Assembly: GCF_006228325.1 (NCBI RefSeq)
Contig: NZ_CP040231.1
Location: forward strand, 1,834,955-1,898,954
From: Streptococcus sp. 1643
Lineage (GTDB): Bacteria; Bacillota; Bacilli; Lactobacillales; Streptococcaceae
Direction of reading: 5' to 3'
Length of the DNA stretch: 64,000 bases
Position numbers and translations under genes: made by a program. The notes under the pieces were generated by a model. The model was not told the origin of the DNA, searched no databases, and worked only from the letters and a program-made list of their open reading frames with translations. Shown here in pieces: positions 54,623 through 63,571 of the stretch; position 1 is the first letter of the stretch; the number at the start of each line of letters is the position of its first letter.

Positions 54623-57275
54623 AATCTTCTTCCATTTTCTTAGGTTGATAAGCTAGCATACCTAAAGCAGTAAAGAAAGCTAGAGTTATAATAAGGAAAA
54701 TCACTTGATGATGAATGTTTCCTGTCATAGAGATTGTTTGTCGTAAGCCTGATACAGAATAACTCATTGGTAACCAAGGATTGACACCTTTGAAGAAATC
54801 ATTTGTCAAAGCAAGGGGATAGGTCCCTGCACTTGATGCTAATTGTAATAAAAGTAAAATAAGAGAGAAGAAAGCTCCAATACGGCTATTCCAAGTTGTT
54901 AAAGCTGTCACCATAGACATGAAAGCTAAACTTGTGATTATAATTAGAATCAAGGTCCTCATCTCATGGTTCGCAGTCAATCCAATAAGATGGACACCTC
55001 CATAAACTAAAACACCTGCTAAGACAGCTATAATCCCATTTATTTCAGAGCGAGACTTCAACCAAGCCCAACGACTCTCTGGATGACGTCCAGAAGGCAA
55101 CTTAGCAAAAATCATATTGGTAGATATAGCAGCAACAAAAAGAGCAACTGATATCATATAAGGAGCCATGGCAATCCCATTTACAGGAACTTGGTCGTTA
55201 TCTGTTTTTGAAAGAACTAGAGGTTCAGATAATGTTTCTGCATTTTTAGATTCTGTCGAAGCTGATTTGAGTTGATTATTAGCATTGCCTAATCCTTGTC
55301 CTAATGAATCAACTCCTGTTTGTAAATCTTCAAGACTAGAGGTTAAAGTTGTTCCACCATCTGCTAGTTTTCCAGCACCATCTGCAATCTTCATAGCGCC
55401 ACTTCCTAGTTGAGATGCTGCAGAAAGTAACTGTGTTGATTTATCTGTTAATTGACCAGAGCCAAATTGTAATTTAGTAAGACCTGCTATCAGCTCTGGG
55501 CTCTTATTATTCAATTGAGCAGAACCAGATGACAAACTTTCTATACCTGATACTAATTCTGGAGCTTTTCCAGCTAACGCATCTACTCCAGCTGTCAAGG
55601 TTGATGTATTTTCTGTCAACTTACTTGATCCAGAAACTAATTGATCCAGACTAGTTGTTAAACTTGCATTCTTTTCACTTAGTTGATTAGCACCTATAGA
55701 AATAGTATCCAGTACTTTAGTGTAGTTTACAACTCCTTTTTCAATTGACTGACTTCCAGGAACTAACTGATTATTTACAGAAGTTTGTAATGTTGTAAAT
55801 CCATTTGACAAGGTTGTCAAGGAGCTAGATGCTGCAGGTAAGAGTTGATTTGCTTTCGTCTGCACATCAGATAGATTAGATACTTGTTGTTCTGAATTCT
55901 CTATACTTTCTTTTAATCCCCCTACTGTCGTTAAAATTGTTTTTGCTGACTCAATAGTAGAATTAGAATTTTTAGAAATAGCTTCTGTCAGTTCTTTCTT
56001 TTGTTCCTCTGTAAGAGATTGATAAGTAGCTGTTGATTGAAGATTTGCAAGAGTTTTCTCTTGTTCGGTCTGACTTTTGGTCACAATATCCTGAGCAAGA
56101 GTTGTTAGATTTGGCAAAGCTTCTGACAATGTACTTTTCAGTTGAGTATTATCTGATATTGTAAGAGCTTGTAGTGTTTTATTTAGTTCTCCTAAGCTTG
56201 TTGCCAATTGCGCTATTTCTTCATTTTGTTGAGATGAGGACTCTAATTGGCTTGAAATTTCTTTAATACCAGTATTTAATTGCTCCATTCCATCTCTTAG
56301 TGTATCTGATTGATTGGATAATTGACTTGTTCCGTTAGAAAGTTCCTTCACACTACTTGTATAAGCATTTACACCAACTGAAAATTGATTGAGACCTGTA
56401 TCCAGTTGTGAAACGCCACCTGTATAAGACTTTATACCTGTATTTAGCTGATTTACACCTGTCACCAACTCAGGAGTTTTTGAAGCTAATTGACCAAGTC
56501 CAGTGTCAACTTGTGAGACAGCATTTGTATAACTTTGTAAACCACTATTAAAAGTTCCTAAACCAATATGTAATTGCTCTATAGCAGACACATAGCTAGA
56601 TAAGCCTTTTGTAAATTGATCCGCTCCATTTGAAAAAGTTACAGTTGAATTAGCTAGAGTATTAAGATTTGTCGTCAATGTTTGACTTCCCGTCACCAAC
56701 TGATCGGCTCCATTAGCTAATTGTTCACTTCCTTCAGCTGCCTTATTTATTCCAGACTTCAAATCATTCATTTTTTGAAATAAAGCCTTAGTGTATGTTT
56801 CCGTAACATTAGTAGAGACGGTTTGTTTTAATTGTGTCATTGCAGAATCACTCATCTTACTTGCAATAAAGCTATGTCCACTTGACGTCTGATAATCAAT
56901 CTGCATCTGTTCAGGATGATTCGTTAGGATAGAAGTAGCTTTTTCAGATAAGTCACTCGGTAATGTTACCACCATATAGTAGTCACCATCTTCTAGTCCT
57001 TTTTCCCCTTCCTCTTCATTAACAAAGTGAAAATCTAAAGCCTTATTTTCTTTTAAATTAGACACCATGTCATCACCAATTGTCATTGTCTGTCCATTAT
57101 AAGAAGCTTCCTTATCTTTATTGACAACTGCCACAGGTAACTCCGATACTTGACCATATGGATCCCACATGGACGATAAAAATATAATGTTGTATAAAGC
57201 TGGAATGAGAGAAATCCCTATCATTACAATGATAAAGGTCGGTTTTTTAAATATTGCTTTCCATTCTTTAAACAT
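54621..57275 (-). CDS. YhgE/Pip domain membrane protein
   Basis: The start is the ATG at 57275 (MFKEWKAIFKKPTFIIVMIG) with a perfect AAAGGAGG; the frame extends seven codons further upstream without support. The 884-residue protein has one N-terminal helix, a long external stalk (about 40-690) made of alanine/serine/leucine-rich hydrophobic heptads (LNTGIKSYTGGVSQLDTGLN pattern), and five or six C-terminal helices (about 695-880). Related proteins include phage infection protein Pip and type VII-associated EsaA. It is divergent from a TetR gene with a shared intergenic palindrome, so it is probably repressed by that regulator. Function here unknown. Confidence 0.88.
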   Translation of the reverse strand: MFKEWKAIFKKPTFIIVMIGISLIPALYNIIFLSSMWDPYGQVSELPVAVVNKDKEASYNGQTMTIGDDMVSNLKENKALDFHFVNEEEGEKGLEDGDYYMVVTLPSDLSEKATSILTNHPEQMQIDYQTSSGHSFIASKMSDSAMTQLKQTVSTNVTETYTKALFQKMNDLKSGINKAAEGSEQLANGADQLVTGSQTLTTNLNTLANSTVTFSNGADQFTKGLSSYVSAIEQLHIGLGTFNSGLQSYTNAVSQVDTGLGQLASKTPELVTGVNQLNTGIKSYTGGVSQLDTGLNQFSVGVNAYTSSVKELSNGTSQLSNQSDTLRDGMEQLNTGIKEISSQLESSSQQNEEIAQLATSLGELNKTLQALTISDNTQLKSTLSEALPNLTTLAQDIVTKSQTEQEKTLANLQSTATYQSLTEEQKKELTEAISKNSNSTIESAKTILTTVGGLKESIENSEQQVSNLSDVQTKANQLLPAASSSLTTLSNGFTTLQTSVNNQLVPGSQSIEKGVVNYTKVLDTISIGANQLSEKNASLTTSLDQLVSGSSKLTENTSTLTAGVDALAGKAPELVSGIESLSSGSAQLNNKSPELIAGLTKLQFGSGQLTDKSTQLLSAASQLGSGAMKIADGAGKLADGGTTLTSSLEDLQTGVDSLGQGLGNANNQLKSASTESKNAETLSEPLVLSKTDNDQVPVNGIAMAPYMISVALFVAAISTNMIFAKLPSGRHPESRWAWLKSRSEINGIIAVLAGVLVYGGVHLIGLTANHEMRTLILIIITSLAFMSMVTALTTWNSRIGAFFSLILLLLQLASSAGTYPLALTNDFFKGVNPWLPMSYSVSGLRQTISMTGNIHHQVIFLIITLAFFTALGMLAYQPKKMEED

Positions 57276-57366
57276 GTTTCCTCCTTTTTTACACATATTG
57301 TCTAAATTTTTGATATAATAGATTATACATTAAAAAATCTAAATTACAAGATAAAAAATACTTTTT

Positions 57367-57381
57367 TAGACATATAGTCTA
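57367..57381. promoter_or_regulatory. Candidate TetR operator between yhgE and tetR
   Basis: TAGAC, five bases, GTCTA (57367-57381) forms a palindrome in the divergent intergenic region; a related half-site GTCTAAA lies at 57300-57306 on the yhgE side. Position between two divergent starts is typical of a local TetR operator. Confidence 0.5.
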
Positions 57382-57403
57382 TTTTTGTGTACGAGGAGAA
57401 ATT

Positions 57404-57946
57404 ATGAAAGAAAGTAACAAACGTTTAAAAACAAAACGAATTATCGAAAATGCCATGGTTCAATTATTGATGGACCAGCCCTTTGATCAAATTTCTACTG
57501 TCAAGTTAGCAGAAAAAGCCGGAATTAGTCGTTCCAGCTTTTACACTCACTACAAGGATAAGTATGATATGATTGAACTCTACCAAAGTAAGCTATTTCA
57601 TACCTTTGAGTATATTTTCCAAAAACATGCTCATCACAAAAGAGATGCTATTTTAGAAGTATTTGAATATTTAGAGTCTGAGCCACTCTTGGCTGCACTC
57701 TTATCTGAAAATGGGACAAAAGAAATCCAGAATTTCTTGAGAAATAAGCTTCACATTATGCTTAGCACCGACCTTCAGAAACGCTTTATGAAACTACAAC
57801 TCACTCCAATTGAATTAGAATACAGTAGTATTTATCTAACAAATGCCCTATTTGGTGTTTGCCAGACTTGGATTGCTCGTGGAAAAAAAGAAAGTCCGCA
57901 AGAAATGACAGACTTCCTTATGAAAATGTTAGGTGATGTCAACTAA
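57404..57946 (+). CDS. TetR/AcrR family regulator
   Basis: The 180-residue protein has an N-terminal TetR HTH: IIENAMVQLLMDQPFDQIST, then VKLAEKAGISRSSFYTHYKD (about 12-55). The C-terminal ligand-binding domain is TetR_C-like (family close to DhaS). GAGGAG precedes the ATG. It is divergent from the YhgE/Pip gene and likely its repressor. Followed by a strong terminator and two tRNAs on the other strand. Confidence 0.88.
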   Translation: MKESNKRLKTKRIIENAMVQLLMDQPFDQISTVKLAEKAGISRSSFYTHYKDKYDMIELYQSKLFHTFEYIFQKHAHHKRDAILEVFEYLESEPLLAALLSENGTKEIQNFLRNKLHIMLSTDLQKRFMKLQLTPIELEYSSIYLTNALFGVCQTWIARGKKESPQEMTDFLMKMLGDVN

Positions 57947-57949
57947 AAA

Positions 57950-57970
57950 AAGAACACCAATGGTGTTCTT
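57950..57970 (+). terminator. Terminator after tetR
   Basis: AAGAACACC (57950-57958), AAT loop and GGTGTTCTT (57962-57970), followed by TTT. It may also stop the leftward tRNA transcript because A residues precede the stem on the plus strand. Confidence 0.85.
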
Positions 57971-57979
57971 TTTATCTGA

Positions 57980-58053
57980 CTCCGCCAGTAGGACTCGAAC
58001 CTACGACATCATGATTAACAGTCATGCGCTACTACCAACTGAGCTATGGCGGA
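57980..58053 (-). tRNA. tRNA-Asn (GTT)
   Basis: The minus strand folds as a 74-base tRNA beginning TCCGCCATAGCTCAGTTGG. The anticodon loop contains CTGTTAA with anticodon GTT, and TTCGAGTCC forms the T arm. The acceptor TCCGCCA pairs with TGGCGGA. CCA is not encoded. It follows tRNA-Glu by five bases. Confidence 0.95.
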
Positions 58054-58058
58054 TAAAA

Positions 58059-58130
58059 TAGTCCGTACGGGATTCGAACCCGTGTTACCGCCGTGAAAAG
58101 GCGGTGTCTTAACCCCTTGACCAACGGACC
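58059..58130 (-). tRNA. tRNA-Glu (TTC)
   Basis: A 72-base tRNA on the minus strand starting GGTCCGTTGGTCAAGGGGTT with anticodon TTC in CTTTTCA, and T arm GGGTTCGAATCCC. The acceptor GGTCCGT pairs with ACGGACT, including one G-T. CCA is not encoded. Confidence 0.95.
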
Positions 58131-58181
58131 ATCTATCTGTAGCAGATATAACCATTATATCAATTTCTTACTAATTGTCAA

Positions 58182-58934
58182 TCACTTTTTAGATTTTTTC
58201 TCTAGAATATCTTTTAGTTTGCGGACTTTTAAACGAGTAATTGGACAACGATGATCTTCATAAAAGACAACTTCTAAATTCTTTCGATCAATTTCTCTCA
58301 CATTTCCCACATTGACAAGGAAAGATTTATGGGAGCAATAAAATCGCTGGGTATGTTTGTCCTTTTCCTGAATATCTGTCATAGTTCCATAGAATTCTTT
58401 TGCAAAATTCTTACCAATAATCCGAAGTTTATGAGAAACTCCTGTAGTTTCGATATACAAAATGTCATGGTAAGGAATTTTCAAATCATTTCCTTTATAG
58501 TTGTAATCAAAATAGTCTACAACATCTTCGTTTTCAAGCAGCATGCTCTTAGTGTAAAAAATACTCTGCTCGATGCGTTTTTTGAACAATTCATCATTAA
58601 TATCTTTATCAACAAAATCTAGGGCTGATACCTGGTATTTGTACGTTAAGGTAGCAAATTCAGATCGACTAGTAATAAAGACAATAATAGCATAAGGATT
58701 GTGATGACGGATAAATTGAGCCACTTCAAAGCCTTTTTTCTCGATTCCATGAATATCGATATCTAGGAAATAAAGCTGGTTTACTTCATCATTTTCGATA
58801 TATTCCTTAAACTCACGAACTTTTCCTGTTGTCTTATATGAAATAGGAATATTCGATTCTTCTGAGATTTCATTCAATATTCTCTCTAGTCTCACTTGAT
58901 GTTCAATAACATCTTCTAAAATTAATACTTTCAT
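58182..58934 (-). CDS. comE: Competence response regulator ComE
   Basis: The 250-residue response regulator has a receiver domain with phosphoacceptor Asp in LYFLDIDIHG (about residue 58) and a C-terminal LytTR DNA-binding domain (about 150-245, ILYIETTGVSHKLRIIGKNF, then FYCSHKSFLVNVGNVREIDR). It binds direct repeats upstream of comC and comX. It overlaps comD by four bases. Confidence 0.96.
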   Translation of the reverse strand: MKVLILEDVIEHQVRLERILNEISEESNIPISYKTTGKVREFKEYIENDEVNQLYFLDIDIHGIEKKGFEVAQFIRHHNPYAIIVFITSRSEFATLTYKYQVSALDFVDKDINDELFKKRIEQSIFYTKSMLLENEDVVDYFDYNYKGNDLKIPYHDILYIETTGVSHKLRIIGKNFAKEFYGTMTDIQEKDKHTQRFYCSHKSFLVNVGNVREIDRKNLEVVFYEDHRCPITRLKVRKLKDILEKKSKK

Positions 58935-60250
58935 TCGAATTCCCTCTTAAATCTAATAATTTGTCTAAATGTGTTGTCTTCCATCTCAGTTTCTAAGATA
59001 ATGTTGTCATACTTATCTAAAATCTCTTTGACATTATTGAGTCCTAGACCTCTATTTCTTCCCTTGGTAGAGAAACCTAAGGCAAATAGGTCCTCTGAAG
59101 GCGTCATAGTTATTTTGCATGAATTCTGGATAACTATAACTGTTTCAAAATCCATTTTAATGACTGCAACGTCCATTTGTTTCAAGTAACTATCTGCTGC
59201 ACCTTCAACAGCATTGTTTAATAAAATGCTCATGATACGAACAAGATCAAGTAAATCTATTGACAGTCTAGTAATGATATCCTTTACTTCCAATGTAAAC
59301 TCTACATCATTTTTTCGTGCATAGACAATCGATTGAGCAATTAAACTTCGTAAAGCAGAATCTTCTATATTATTTAAATCAAAATAAGTATATTTTTCTG
59401 ACCTCAATTTCTGATTTGCTTTTACTAGGACTTCATTGTAAACCCTGTTAATTTCTTGTAAATCTCCACTGTCAATCGCCATTTGCATGCTAACAAGCAT
59501 CCCTGCATAGTCATGACGAAAACCTCGAATTTCATTATACAACTCCACAATTTCATCAGTATAAGTCTGTAAATGTTTTTGTTCAAATTTCTTTTGTTTT
59601 AGAGCAATCTCTTTTTCAATTTGAACCTTGTGAGAATTCATTGCAAAGAAAATCAATAACAAGCAAATAAAAACAATGGTTGATAAAATACTTCCGAAGC
59701 TATTTAAATGATGAGTTGTACTTACTATATCTGAAATAAACAATAAGATATGCAAACCAAAGAAAGCAACTATTACTTTTTTTAAAAAAGGATACAGATA
59801 ATCTTTATCAAAATATTTAATATCCAGATGAAAATAACGGATTATTATTAGAATAGAAAAATAAGTCATCAACAATACTGCTAAAAGGAATGTACTTTTA
59901 TAGTGTAATACTACTTCATCTCCTATTATAGAAGATAAGGTTACGGATATAAAAGTATGAGTACTGTGATATAATAAAGACAGTAGTAAACTGATAAAAA
60001 TAGCTTTGTATTTTTCAGACTTCTTTAACTTTCTTAAATAAAGGTACACAACCAAAGGAAATAAAAATTTAGACAAAGCAAAACTATTAGAAAATACTAG
60101 TGTAATAATTTCTTCAAGTATAAAAACTGAGATACATGTGTAACAGAAAAAAACAATTTGTTCTTTTCTATTTATTTTACAAATCCATTCATAACTTTTG
60201 CTAATGATGAGAAAATAAAAAATAGCTATCCCTAATCCAAATAAATCCAT
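58931..60250 (-). CDS. comD: Competence histidine kinase ComD (CSP receptor)
   Basis: The 439-residue protein has six or seven N-terminal membrane helices (about 1-210) forming the pheromone receptor. The HPK10-type kinase follows: H-box RGFRHDYAGMLVSMQ (about 245), N-box ILLNNAVEGAADS and G-box GRNRGLGLNNVKEI. It senses CSP and phosphorylates ComE. It follows comC by 20 bases. The receptor part covaries with CSP pherotype in this group. Confidence 0.95.
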   Translation of the reverse strand: MDLFGLGIAIFYFLIISKSYEWICKINRKEQIVFFCYTCISVFILEEIITLVFSNSFALSKFLFPLVVYLYLRKLKKSEKYKAIFISLLLSLLYHSTHTFISVTLSSIIGDEVVLHYKSTFLLAVLLMTYFSILIIIRYFHLDIKYFDKDYLYPFLKKVIVAFFGLHILLFISDIVSTTHHLNSFGSILSTIVFICLLLIFFAMNSHKVQIEKEIALKQKKFEQKHLQTYTDEIVELYNEIRGFRHDYAGMLVSMQMAIDSGDLQEINRVYNEVLVKANQKLRSEKYTYFDLNNIEDSALRSLIAQSIVYARKNDVEFTLEVKDIITRLSIDLLDLVRIMSILLNNAVEGAADSYLKQMDVAVIKMDFETVIVIQNSCKITMTPSEDLFALGFSTKGRNRGLGLNNVKEILDKYDNIILETEMEDNTFRQIIRFKREFE

Positions 60251-60270
60251 TACTCTCTACCTTTATTTCA

Positions 60271-60396
60271 TTACTTTCTTCTTGGAAAAATAAGATTACG
60301 AATTGTTTCTGAAATTCTCCAATCTCCACCCCGAATCTCCTGCAATTCTGCCTCTGTTACTTCTTTAAATTGTTCCAACTTTACTGTATTTTTCAT
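60271..60396 (-). CDS. comC: Competence-stimulating peptide precursor ComC
   Basis: The 41-residue precursor starts MKNTVKLEQFKEVTEAELQE and continues IRGG, a double-glycine leader cleaved by ComAB. The mature peptide is DWRISETIRNLIFPRRK, 17 residues with a negatively charged first residue and a basic end, as in mitis-group CSPs. AGGAGA lies about eight bases before the ATG at 60396. The gene was too short for a generous ORF cut-off. It begins the comCDE operon. Confidence 0.95.
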   Translation of the reverse strand: MKNTVKLEQFKEVTEAELQEIRGGDWRISETIRNLIFPRRK

Positions 60397-60423
60397 AATG
60401 AAATCTCCTGTATTATTTTTTCT

Positions 60424-60439
60424 TGTAAGTTAACTTACA
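60424..60439. repeat. Perfect 16-bp palindrome in the comC leader
   Basis: TGTAAGTTAACTTACA is a perfect palindrome just downstream of the comC -10 box and 28 bases before the ATG. It could be a protein-binding site or an mRNA hairpin stem. Its role is not known to me. Confidence 0.7.
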
Positions 60440-60444
60440 CACCT

Positions 60445-60511
60445 ATTATACAAAATGAAGACCTTGTAAGAAAAAATTCTTCCCAACTGTACATTTTTGC
60501 ACCTGAAACGC
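60445..60511 (-). promoter_or_regulatory. comC promoter with ComE-binding direct repeat
   Basis: On the minus strand GCGTTTCAG (60511-60503), exactly 12 bases, then ACAGTTGGG (60490-60482) fit the ComE direct-repeat consensus aCAnTTcaG-12-aCAgTTgaG. TATAAT (60450-60445) is the -10. There is no -35 hexamer, as expected for a ComE-activated promoter. It lies some 90 bases upstream of the comC ATG. Confidence 0.9.
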
Positions 60512-60527
60512 ACTTTTTTAAGAAAAA

Positions 60528-60547
60528 AGCTGGGATAAATCCCAGCT
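60528..60547 (-). terminator. Terminator after tRNA-Arg
   Basis: AGCTGGGAT (60528-60536) pairs with ATCCCAGCT (60539-60547); T run follows on the minus strand. It insulates the comC promoter from tRNA-Arg transcription. Confidence 0.85.
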
Positions 60548-60560
60548 TCGCATCTAAAAT

Positions 60561-60634
60561 TGATCCCAGCAGGATTCGAACCTGCGACCGTTCGCTTAGA
60601 AGGCGAATGCTCTATCCAGCTGAGCTATGAGACC
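60561..60634 (-). tRNA. tRNA-Arg (TCT)
   Basis: A 74-base tRNA on the minus strand beginning GGTCTCATAGCTCAGCTGG, with anticodon TCT in CTTCTAA and T arm AGGTTCGAATCCT. Acceptor GGTCTCA pairs with TGGGATC with two G-U pairs. The position beside comC matches pneumococcus. Confidence 0.95.
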
Positions 60635-60677
60635 TAACATGACCATTCTATCAAAAAACAAGAGCTAAGTCAATCTT

Positions 60678-61157
60678 CTATTTGTGGTAAGGAGAACCCT
60701 GTTGAATTGTAAAAGCACGGTAAATTTGTTCAACTAAAACCAATCTCATTAACTGATGTGGCAATGTTAGACGTCCAAAACTGACAGAAAGATTGGCCCT
60801 ATTTTTTACAACAGGAGCTAGACCCAAACTTCCTCCAATGATAAAAGTAAGCGTTGAGTATCCTTTTATAGAAGCTTGCTCTAGTTGCTTACTCAATTCC
60901 TCTGAGGAGAGTGTTTTTCCTTCAATGGCTAGTACAATGACAAAGTCTCTTTCTCCAATCTTAGAAAGAATTCTTTCACCTTCTGTTTCCAAGATTTTTT
61001 GATTTTCTAATTCACTGGCTTTGTCAGGTGTCTTCTCATCAGTGAGCTCAATCATTTCTAATTTGGCAAAACGTGAAATTCGTTTTGTATATTCAGCAAT
61101 TCCATCTTTAAGGTATTTTTCTTTTAATTTTCCTACTGTTACAATTTTTATTTTCAT
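60678..61157 (-). CDS. rlmH: 23S rRNA pseudouridine-1915 N3-methyltransferase RlmH
   Basis: The 159-residue SPOUT methyltransferase begins [20 protein letters not shown] and carries [11 protein letters not shown] and [20 protein letters not shown], then [16 protein letters not shown], the family's knotted SAM-binding end. It modifies helix 69 of 23S rRNA. Conserved neighbour of htrA and dnaA in streptococci. Confidence 0.96.
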   Translation of the reverse strand: MKIKIVTVGKLKEKYLKDGIAEYTKRISRFAKLEMIELTDEKTPDKASELENQKILETEGERILSKIGERDFVIVLAIEGKTLSSEELSKQLEQASIKGYSTLTFIIGGSLGLAPVVKNRANLSVSFGRLTLPHQLMRLVLVEQIYRAFTIQQGSPYHK

Positions 61158-61248
61158 TCTTCTATTCTATCATATCCACACTTCATTTCACATCTTATAC
61201 ACAAAAAAATCATCAAAAATTACTAGTGAATTCACAGAATAAAGTGAG

Positions 61249-61257
61249 TTATCCACA
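61249..61257 (+). other. DnaA box upstream of htrA
   Basis: TTATCCACA, exact match to the DnaA-box consensus, between rlmH and htrA, about 2.3 kb from dnaA. TTATACACA near 61196 is a one-mismatch neighbour. It may be an outlying part of oriC or a regulatory DnaA site. Confidence 0.65.
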
Positions 61258-61278
61258 ACTTGTGTAAAACTTTAAGCT

Positions 61279-61311
61279 TTTAAGTTTGGATTAAGTTAAT
61301 AGGTTTATAAT
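61279..61311 (+). promoter_or_regulatory. htrA promoter with CiaR box
   Basis: TTTAAG, TTTGG, ATTAAG (61279-61295) matches the CiaR repeat TTTAAG-N5-WTTAAG. TATAAT (61306-61311) follows after ten bases, the spacing of CiaR-activated promoters. Strong CiaRH control of htrA is known in pneumococcus. Confidence 0.88.
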
Positions 61312-61342
61312 CTGTGTAAATAAATAACAAACGGAGGCGTTT

Positions 61343-62539
61343 ATGAAACACTTACAAAAATTTTACAAAAAAGGAGTTAAAGTTCTAATAATCATTCTAA
61401 TCGGATTTTTAAGTGGTGCCTTAGGAAGTTTCGTAACATTACAACTTTATCAAAAACAAGGAAATCAAGCTACAAATAATAATTCTGGCACTGTCACTCA
61501 AACATCCTATAAGAATGAAAATTCAACCACTCAAGCAGTAAATAAAGTTAAGGATGCTGTTGTCTCAATCATTACTTATTCTTCTTCTAGCAGTAGACAA
61601 AGTAGTGTATTTAATGCTGACGAAACTAATTCTGATTCAGACAATCAACAAATCGCAAGTGAGGGATCAGGTGTTATCTATAAAAAGGATGATAAAGATG
61701 CCTATCTTGTAACTAATACTCACGTTATCAATGGAGCTTCAAAAGTTGATATCCGCTTAGCAGATGGTACTAAGGTTCCTGGTGAAATTGTCGGATCTGA
61801 TACCTTCTCTGATATTGCTGTCGTTAAAATTTCTTCCGAAAAAGTTACAACAGTCGCAGAATTTGGAGATTCAAGTCAACTTAGTGTTGGAGAAACAGCG
61901 ATTGCTATCGGTAGTCCTCTAGGTTCAGAATATGCTAATACAGTTACACAGGGGATTATTTCAAGTCTTAATCGAAATGTTTCTCTAAAATCTGAAGATG
62001 GTCAAGCTATTTCAACAAAAGCCATTCAAACAGATACAGCCATTAACCCTGGTAACTCTGGTGGTCCACTTGTAAATATTCAAGGACAAGTAATTGGTAT
62101 TACATCAAGTAAAATTGCAAGTAATGGTGGAACATCTGTAGAAGGTCTTGGTTTTGCAATTCCTTCAAACGATGCACAAAATATCATTAAACAACTTGAA
62201 AGTGATGGTAAAGTGACTCGTCCTGCTCTTGGAATTCAAATGGTCAATCTGTCAAATGTTGGAGCTAGTGATCTTAGAAAACTTAACATTCCAAGTGGCC
62301 TCACTTCAGGTGTAGTTGTTCGATCTGTTCAAAACAATATGCCAGCAAATGGACATCTTCAAAAATATGATGTCATTACCAAAGTTGACGACAAAGAGAT
62401 TGCCTCATCAACAGACCTACAACACGCTCTTTACAATCATGCTATCGGAGATACGATCAAAGTAACCTACTACCGTAACGGTAAGGAGGAAACAACCTCA
62501 ATTAAACTAGATAAGAATTCTAGTGATTTAGAGTCTTAA
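61343..62539 (+). CDS. htrA: Serine protease HtrA (DegP family)
   Basis: The 398-residue surface protease has an N-terminal membrane anchor (about 14-33, [20 protein letters not shown]), a trypsin-like domain with His in [11 protein letters not shown], Asp in FSDIAVVKI and Ser in [11 protein letters not shown], and one C-terminal PDZ domain (about 285-385). It degrades misfolded secreted proteins and CSP, and limits competence. GGAGGCG precedes the ATG. CiaR site upstream. Confidence 0.96.
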   Translation: MKHLQKFYKKGVKVLIIILIGFLSGALGSFVTLQLYQKQGNQATNNNSGTVTQTSYKNENSTTQAVNKVKDAVVSIITYSSSSSRQSSVFNADETNSDSDNQQIASEGSGVIYKKDDKDAYLVTNTHVINGASKVDIRLADGTKVPGEIVGSDTFSDIAVVKISSEKVTTVAEFGDSSQLSVGETAIAIGSPLGSEYANTVTQGIISSLNRNVSLKSEDGQAISTKAIQTDTAINPGNSGGPLVNIQGQVIGITSSKIASNGGTSVEGLGFAIPSNDAQNIIKQLESDGKVTRPALGIQMVNLSNVGASDLRKLNIPSGLTSGVVVRSVQNNMPANGHLQKYDVITKVDDKEIASSTDLQHALYNHAIGDTIKVTYYRNGKEETTSIKLDKNSSDLES

Positions 62540-62596
62540 TTGACATCAGTGTAAAGAAAACTTTACAGAAAGTAAAAGATATGTTAGTGTAGAATC

Positions 62597-63355
62597 ATGG
62601 AAAAATTTGAAATGATTTCTATCTCTGAAATACAAAAGAATCCTTACCAACCTCGAAAAGAATTTGATGTAGAAAAATTAAAGGAATTGGCTCAGTCAAT
62701 CAAAGAAAATGGGCTCATCCAACCAATCATCGTTCGTCAATCTCCTGTAATTGGTTATGAAATCCTTGCAGGAGAGAGACGATATCGGGCTTCTCTCTTA
62801 GCTGGTCTGACCTCTATCCCAGCCGTTGTAAAGCACCTCTCAGATCAGGAAATGATAATTCAGTCTATCATTGAGAATTTACAGAGAGAAAATTTAAATC
62901 CTGTTGAAGAAGCACGCGCCTACGAATCTTTAGTAGAAAAAGGATTTACTCACACTGAGATAGCAGATAAAATGGGGAAATCTCGTCCTTATATCACTAA
63001 TTTTATTCGTTTACTTTCCCTACCAGAATATATCTTAACTGAAGTAGAAAATGGAAAAATTTCTCAAGCGCATGCACGTTCACTAGTTGGTTTGGACAAA
63101 GAGCAGCAAGACTATTTCTTTCAACTAATTAAAAATGAAGACATCTCTGTGAGAAAGCTAGAAGCACTTCTTACAGAGAAAAAACACAAGAAGCAAAAAA
63201 AAAGTGATTCTTTCATCAAAGACGAAGAAGATAAATTAAAAAAACTACTCGGTTTAAGTGTAGAAATTAAACTTTCAAAAAAAGATACTGGAAAGATTAT
63301 TATCTCCTTTTCAAGTCAAGAAGAATACAATAGAATTATTAACAGCCTGAAATAA
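62597..63355 (+). CDS. parB: Chromosome-partitioning protein ParB
   Basis: The 252-residue protein has the ParB N-terminal CTPase domain (PYQPRKEFDVEKLKELAQSI, then GYEILAGERRYRASLLAGL), the HTH (EIADKMGKSRPYITNFIRLL) and a short C-terminal dimerisation domain. It binds parS near the origin and loads SMC; streptococci lack ParA here. The ATG has no ribosome site, and a TAGAAT lies right before it. A hairpin TGTAAAG-AAAA-CTTTACA (62550-62567) separates it from htrA. Confidence 0.95.
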   Translation: MEKFEMISISEIQKNPYQPRKEFDVEKLKELAQSIKENGLIQPIIVRQSPVIGYEILAGERRYRASLLAGLTSIPAVVKHLSDQEMIIQSIIENLQRENLNPVEEARAYESLVEKGFTHTEIADKMGKSRPYITNFIRLLSLPEYILTEVENGKISQAHARSLVGLDKEQQDYFFQLIKNEDISVRKLEALLTEKKHKKQKKSDSFIKDEEDKLKKLLGLSVEIKLSKKDTGKIIISFSSQEEYNRIINSLK

Positions 63356-63386
63356 GGCTGTTCTTTTATTTTCTCAACCCACAAAT

Positions 63387-63502
63387 TTATCCACCAATTT
63401 TTTTATCAAAAAGCCTACTAAATCAAGGATTTTTCTTTTTATCCCCAACCTGTGGATAAATACTACTAACATTGTGGATTCTTTTCCCCAATCTGTGGAA
63501 AA
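63387..63502. other. oriC region with DnaA boxes
   Basis: Between parB and dnaA are DnaA-box-like 9-mers: TTATCCACC (63387-63395), TTATCCCCA (about 63439-63447), a perfect reverse box TGTGGATAA (63451-63459), TGTGGATTC (63473-63481) and TGTGGAAAA (63494-63502). The stretch is AT-rich and directly precedes dnaA, the usual place of the chromosomal origin or its upstream half. It may continue beyond dnaA outside the window. Confidence 0.8.
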
Positions 63503-63571
63503 ATCCTACTATCTATGGTAAAATAAGTCTAGCACTAAACTACTAAAATCATAGTAAAGGAGGAAAAATAG

